From: Algoriphagus taiwanensis
GTDB taxonomy: Bacteria > Bacteroidota > Bacteroidia > Cytophagales > Cyclobacteriaceae
Direction: 5' to 3'
Assembly (NCBI RefSeq): GCF_036245645.1
Contig: NZ_BTPE01000004.1
Span: 332,780 to 396,779, forward strand
Length of the DNA: 64,000 bases
In this document: positions 60,292 to 64,000 of the stretch, one piece after another
How the letters are laid out: each line of letters starts with the position of its first letter
Position numbering within the stretch: position 1 is the stretch's first letter
Notes under the pieces: model-generated
Told to the model about the DNA's origin: nothing
Databases searched by the model: none
Seen by the model: the letters and a program-made list of their open reading frames with translations, nothing else
Translations under genes and position numbers: made by a program

Positions 60292-62631
60292 GTGAAGAGG
60301 AAAAATCTGGTCGGGTTTGTGATTTTTTGGCTGATGCTGATGTCTTCAGCTTCCGGACAGATAGGTTTTCCTTATTGCGAAACCTTTCAAACTCCGAATA
60401 CGCTGAGTGAAACTATTTTTGGCGGAGATGCCCGGCTTACGGAAGGAGTCCTTCGTCTGACTTCCAATCAGCTCAATCAAAGAGGGTATGTATATATCAA
60501 TGTCCCTTTTCCCTCCTCATATGGACTCAAAGTGGAGTTTGAATACTTCAGCTACGGAGGGGTGGGTCAGTTTTTGGCTGATGGATTGACTATGTTTCTA
60601 TTCGATGGAGATTCACCAAATTTTAGTCCCGGAGGATTTGGAGGATCTTTAGGTTATGCCCAGCGAAATGGAGAATTGGGATTGTCAAATGCCTATTTGG
60701 GAGTCGGATTTGATGAATTTGGGAATTTTGGAGTGGCCAATGAGGGCAAAAATGGAGGCTTCTCGTCCGTTCCTCCAGACTCTAGAGCACCTGATGCTAT
60801 CGTGCTCAGAGGTCCTGGAAATGGCACAACCGGATATCCTTTCGTGGTAGGAAGGAGGACCATGGAGACGGGGACAGATGGATTCAATCCGGGAGCTCAA
60901 TTTCCCATTAGTTCAGGTGGCGCAGGAACTAGTCGAGTCACAGATCCTAATCAGATTGGTTACCGGAAAGTGTTTTTAGAACTTCAGCCCAATGATGCAG
61001 GACCAGGCTATTTTTTGACTTTGAGAATGATGGTGACTACTCAGGTCAATCAACCTAGAATGGTGACCGTATTTGACAGGCCTTATTATTTTCCCGCACC
61101 CAAGAATTTAAAAATCGGATTTACCGGTTCTACAGGTGGCTTTTCCAATTTTCATGAAATCAGAAATCTGATCGTGGAGGTGTCCAATGAAGATGCATTG
61201 GAAAATCCGGATGGGGTGGATATTCTTGATTTCACTTCCTGTGCAGGTCGGGAAAACCAGTTTTTTATTGAAGATGAGGACGTTACCCTTCCCAATGAAA
61301 ACAGTACCATTCGCTGCTTGCAATTTTTCCGAACCAAAGAAGATATTACCAAGAATGAAGGTGACATCTGTACTCAGGCGAGATGCTTGGAGCAAAATCG
61401 GTTTTTGGTGCTTCCTGAGGGAGTGTTTCGGGCAAGCGACAATGCTGGGGGATTCACATTCACACCAAATGAGGAGTTTATTGGCCAAAAAGTACAGGTC
61501 TACTATACCATTACGGATAATTTCGGCAAGACCTCGGATGGGAATTCCATTACCTTGGATATTTTCGAGTCGCCCGAACCGATTGGAATTTTTGTAGATG
61601 GAAGTGCCGATTCTGAAGACAGCGTGGAATTATGTCCGGGGGAGAGTATCCTGCTCCAGGGAAAAGGAGAAGAGGAGTATGTAGGCTATCAATGGTTGAA
61701 AGATGGGAAGGAGCTGGTAGGGCAGGTATCCGATAGCTATATAGCCAATGAAGAAGGGGAATATGAAGTAATGGGATTTAATCTTAAAGGCTGCCCTGCC
61801 TTTTCTAAGAAGCTTGTGGTTTCATTTCCTGAATTGCCGGAGCTTTCTTTTCCGGAGCCTTTGGTAGGTTGCGAGCCCGGTCAGTCAGTGGATGTGACTT
61901 CGTTTATTCCCGGATTTGATTCAGAGCGTTATGATTATCTTCTTTCTTCGGAGAATCTGAGCTTTTTGAATGAGGAAATGAGTGAGGTAAACCAATCAGG
62001 CATTTATGGTCTTCAGGTCAAAACCAAGAATTTGGATTGCTATTCTGATCCAGTCCCACTGGAGGTGTTCATTCAGGACCAAGAATTGAGCGCGGACTTT
62101 GATTTTGTGGTTGAAGGAACGGATATCAAGGACGAAGCTACTGGTGGGATTTTTCCAGATGATCCAATCGCCTTCACGGACTTATCTGATCCACGAGCTG
62201 TAGAATGGACTTGGGATTTTGGAGATGGGGATTCATCGTCAGATCAGAATCCAATTCATGTTTTTGGCAAAAAAGGCGCTTTTGCGGTTACATTGACGAT
62301 TGCTGATCAATGGGGCTGTTTGCAAAGTGTGACCAAGACAGTGGAGATTACCCGAAGCTTTCGTGTGATGATTCCCACTGGATTCACTCCAAATGAAGGC
62401 CAAAACCAGACCTTTTTGCCCAAATGGAAAGGATTGGCCTCAATAGAACTTATGGTATTTAATATTTGGGGAGAATTGATATTCAGTACTTCGGACCTCA
62501 ATACAGAAGGATGGGATGGAACTCTGGAAGGAAAGCTATTGGATGCAGGCGTGTATGTATATAGGTTTTCAGGAGTAGCAACTGATGGAGAAAAAGTGAG
62601 TGAAAGTGGGAAATTCAGGTTAATCAGATGA
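60292..62631 (+). CDS. Secreted lectin/PKD protein with CHU_C (T9SS type B sorting) domain
   Basis: 779 residues from a GTG start (an ATG is not available at a suitable place). Signal peptide MKRKNLVGFVIFWLMLMSSASGQ. The N-terminal ~35-310 part is an L-type-lectin-like beta sandwich (YFSYGGVGQFLADGLTMFLFDG, GVGFDEFGNF). A PKD domain with VEWTWDFGDGDSSSDQNP is at ~635-690. The last ~85 residues (IPTGFTPNEGQNQTFLP to GKFRLIR) form the gliding-motility-associated C-terminal domain used for type IX secretion. It overlaps the PorP/SprF gene by 4 bases. Confidence 0.88.
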   Translation: MKRKNLVGFVIFWLMLMSSASGQIGFPYCETFQTPNTLSETIFGGDARLTEGVLRLTSNQLNQRGYVYINVPFPSSYGLKVEFEYFSYGGVGQFLADGLTMFLFDGDSPNFSPGGFGGSLGYAQRNGELGLSNAYLGVGFDEFGNFGVANEGKNGGFSSVPPDSRAPDAIVLRGPGNGTTGYPFVVGRRTMETGTDGFNPGAQFPISSGGAGTSRVTDPNQIGYRKVFLELQPNDAGPGYFLTLRMMVTTQVNQPRMVTVFDRPYYFPAPKNLKIGFTGSTGGFSNFHEIRNLIVEVSNEDALENPDGVDILDFTSCAGRENQFFIEDEDVTLPNENSTIRCLQFFRTKEDITKNEGDICTQARCLEQNRFLVLPEGVFRASDNAGGFTFTPNEEFIGQKVQVYYTITDNFGKTSDGNSITLDIFESPEPIGIFVDGSADSEDSVELCPGESILLQGKGEEEYVGYQWLKDGKELVGQVSDSYIANEEGEYEVMGFNLKGCPAFSKKLVVSFPELPELSFPEPLVGCEPGQSVDVTSFIPGFDSERYDYLLSSENLSFLNEEMSEVNQSGIYGLQVKTKNLDCYSDPVPLEVFIQDQELSADFDFVVEGTDIKDEATGGIFPDDPIAFTDLSDPRAVEWTWDFGDGDSSSDQNPIHVFGKKGAFAVTLTIADQWGCLQSVTKTVEITRSFRVMIPTGFTPNEGQNQTFLPKWKGLASIELMVFNIWGELIFSTSDLNTEGWDGTLEGKLLDAGVYVYRFSGVATDGEKVSESGKFRLIR

Positions 62632-63650
62632 AAAGGCTCGCTTTTGTTTTATCCGTCTCCTTTTTTCTGATTGCCGGGGCAAGGGCGCAGGATATTCAGT
62701 ATAGTCAGTATTATGCCAATCCCATTTATCTTAATCCTGCGAGCGTAGGGAGCACAGGAATGAGTAGGGTAGGTGTAAACTTCCGAAATCAATGGCCCTC
62801 GTTGGATCAGACCTTTCTCGCCTACACTGCTTATTATGATCAGTATTTTGATCAAATCAATTCAGGAATTGGATTGATCATTCAAGGTTCCAGTGAGTCT
62901 TTTACCCAAACTCAGCTATTTGAAATCGGGCTGGCCTACTCCTATCGTCTACAGCTTTCAGAAAAGGATTTTATTCAAGCCGGGATTCAGGCAAGTTTTG
63001 TTTCCCGGGATGCTTTATTTGATCGGGTGATTTTGGGTACTCAATTGGATATCGATCGGGGAGTGATATTGGGTCAACCTGGAGAAGCTTTCGAAGGAGA
63101 CAGTCAAATCAGGTCTGCAGACGCACATGCAGGATTGATGTATTATGGGGAAAAGGCCTGGTTTGGTGTAGCAGCCGCCCATTTACTTCAACCTGAAATA
63201 AGCTATCTGGTTGATAACTCCAATCAGCTGCCAATCAAATACAGTTTGCATGGAGGCTATAGATTCAATTTAGCTCCTGGAGATATCAATGACTATTTTA
63301 ATAATGTAGACCAGGAGCGCTCTGTGGCAATTGGGTTCAATTATAAGCATCAAGGACAATTCTCTCAATTGGATATTGGGGCTGAGTTTTTCTTCGAGCC
63401 TCTTGTTTTGGGTGTTTGGTATCGAGGCTTACCTACCAAATATGAGCTTCCGAATAATGAGTCTGTGGTCAGTTTAATTGGAATTAGCTTCGATTCGGGG
63501 TTGGAACTTGGATACAGTTATGATTTTCCCATTTCTAAGTTGGGATTAAATGCTTCTGGTGGGGCTCATGAAATATCAGTTCGCTATGTTTTTTCGTCTA
63601 AGGACCCTAGGAAGAGGTACTTTGCCCCATTACCATCATTTAGATACTGA
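62628..63650 (+). CDS. PorP/SprF-family type IX secretion membrane protein
   Basis: 340 residues with a signal peptide (MKRLAFVLSVSFFLIAGARAQ). The N-terminal DIQYSQYYANPIYLNPAS is the family signature, followed by a beta barrel ending in VRYVFSSKDPRKRYFAPLPSFRY. Family members serve the export or surface anchoring of a specific CHU_C-tailed partner encoded just upstream; here the ATGA overlap with the lectin/PKD gene marks that pair. It may be a dedicated translocation factor for that protein. Confidence 0.93.
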   Translation: MKRLAFVLSVSFFLIAGARAQDIQYSQYYANPIYLNPASVGSTGMSRVGVNFRNQWPSLDQTFLAYTAYYDQYFDQINSGIGLIIQGSSESFTQTQLFEIGLAYSYRLQLSEKDFIQAGIQASFVSRDALFDRVILGTQLDIDRGVILGQPGEAFEGDSQIRSADAHAGLMYYGEKAWFGVAAAHLLQPEISYLVDNSNQLPIKYSLHGGYRFNLAPGDINDYFNNVDQERSVAIGFNYKHQGQFSQLDIGAEFFFEPLVLGVWYRGLPTKYELPNNESVVSLIGISFDSGLELGYSYDFPISKLGLNASGGAHEISVRYVFSSKDPRKRYFAPLPSFRY

Positions 63651-63806
63651 TATTTTCTTCATTTTTAAAATTTTATTTGGTTTTTGATGATAAATGCTTG
63701 CGTATGTAGGTGTTTTAGGTTGAAAATCATCGGCAATAAGAAAGAAAATTTTACACTTCATTTTCAGTGTATTATAGAATTTGCAAAGTTTTTTCTGATT
63801 TAGCCC

Positions 63807-63836
63807 TTGCTATGGAATAAAAAAGGGAGATATTTG
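63807..63836 (+). promoter_or_regulatory. Tandem promoter P1 of the right-edge transcription unit
   Basis: TTG at 63807-63809, a 19-base spacer, and GATATTTG (7 of 8 matches to TAnnTTTG) at 63829-63836. The start would lie near 63842. Confidence 0.5.
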
Positions 63837-63946
63837 CACTCCCAAACGACGCGAAAGGCGCCGGGGATGTAGGAGGAAGTCGGGGGAAGTTTGAAAAGAC
63901 GGGGAGTTCAAAAGGAGAGGAAAGAAAAAAATATTCAATTTTCTTC

Positions 63947-63976
63947 TTGCCGAATAAAAAAGATCCCGTACCTTTG
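63947..63976 (+). promoter_or_regulatory. Tandem promoter P2 of the right-edge transcription unit
   Basis: TTG at 63947-63949, a 19-base spacer and TACCTTTG, an exact TAnnTTTG match, at 63969-63976. It has the same spacing as P1, 140 bases upstream. The start would lie near 63982, in the hairpin CCTGTTCGGAAGGAACGGG. Confidence 0.65.
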
Positions 63977-64000
63977 CAGTCCTGTTCGGAAGGAACGGGT

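Larger units (their letters stand above)
63651..64000. other. 350-base non-coding leader at the right edge
   Basis: No coding frame. The first 150 bases are AT-rich. From 63807 there are two promoter-like elements and a GC-rich purine-biased segment (63846-63925) with GGGG tracts, followed by a hairpin CCTGTTC/GAACGGG (63981-63999). The whole looks like the promoter and leader of a stable RNA (rRNA or tRNA) operon beginning beyond the window. The RNA itself is not visible. Confidence 0.55.

Overview
The window looks like chromosome of a Bacteroidota bacterium, most likely order Cytophagales near Algoriphagus/Cyclobacteriaceae. I infer this from protein families, not from a database search. 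The pointers are a SusC/SusD pair, type IX secretion proteins (PorP/SprF, a PorE-like OmpA protein, a CHU_C-tailed secreted protein), Bacteroidota-restricted lipoproteins (6-bladed propeller, DUF4221), and promoters of the TTG-N19/21-TAnnTTTG type. Coding density is high. I see no phage, transposase or CRISPR array.

Layout. 1-5.4 kb: 3' end of a tryptophan operon (trpD'-C-F-B-A) with a DAHP synthase. 5.4-7.4 kb: a small Cys-containing secreted peptide, a propeller lipoprotein and a tiny HTH protein. 7.4-11.7 kb: a candidate attenuator (leader peptide plus terminator), then phhA, hisH, hisA, hisF and hisIE. 11.7-24 kb: mixed housekeeping and envelope genes (S41 protease, Dabb protein, aldo/keto reductase, typA, BASS transporter, SGNH hydrolase, DUF4407), a PIN toxin-antitoxin pair, and a DUF5995/VIT1/dipeptidase operon. 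24-27 kb: aldehyde dehydrogenase with DUF779 and a divergent AraC regulator. 27.5-32.8 kb: a respiratory and oxidative-stress cluster (peroxiredoxin, cytochrome c, DUF2202, cydB, cydA, small membrane protein) beside a Crp/Fnr regulator. 32.8-35 kb: glycosyltransferase, two MNT nucleotidyltransferases and a HEPN protein. 35-43 kb: leuS, an AbgB-like amidohydrolase, GNAT, queE and a PorE-like protein. 43-49 kb: SusC/SusD plus a small lipoprotein. 49-54.5 kb: a PTPS-family enzyme, lpxB, and on the minus strand tRNA-Leu, tig, clpP and clpX. 54.6-60.2 kb: rel, fur, STAS, DUF4221 and purA. 60.3-63.7 kb: a lectin/PKD/CHU_C protein and PorP/SprF. The last 200 bp carry two tandem promoters that look like the leader of a stable-RNA operon starting beyond the window.

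Strongest observations. (1) Three exact GTGA-N6-TCAC palindromes lie within 4 kb, upstream of the cyd operon, the DUF2202-cytochrome c pair and the peroxiredoxin gene. Two sit 35.5 and 36.5 bp from perfect TAnnTTTG elements. The adjacent Crp/Fnr protein has a CRP-like R-E-x3-R recognition helix, so this reads as a local Crp-type regulon. (2) A 17-codon His/Tyr/Phe-containing leader peptide followed by a terminator hairpin precedes phhA-his. (3) Five copies of a 120-135 bp inverted-repeat element, and three unrelated inverted repeats, fill the gaps between co-directional biosynthetic genes. (4) The PTPS-family enzyme has the CxxxxxHGH spacing of biopterin-type PTPS, which may connect to the pterin cofactor needed by PhhA.
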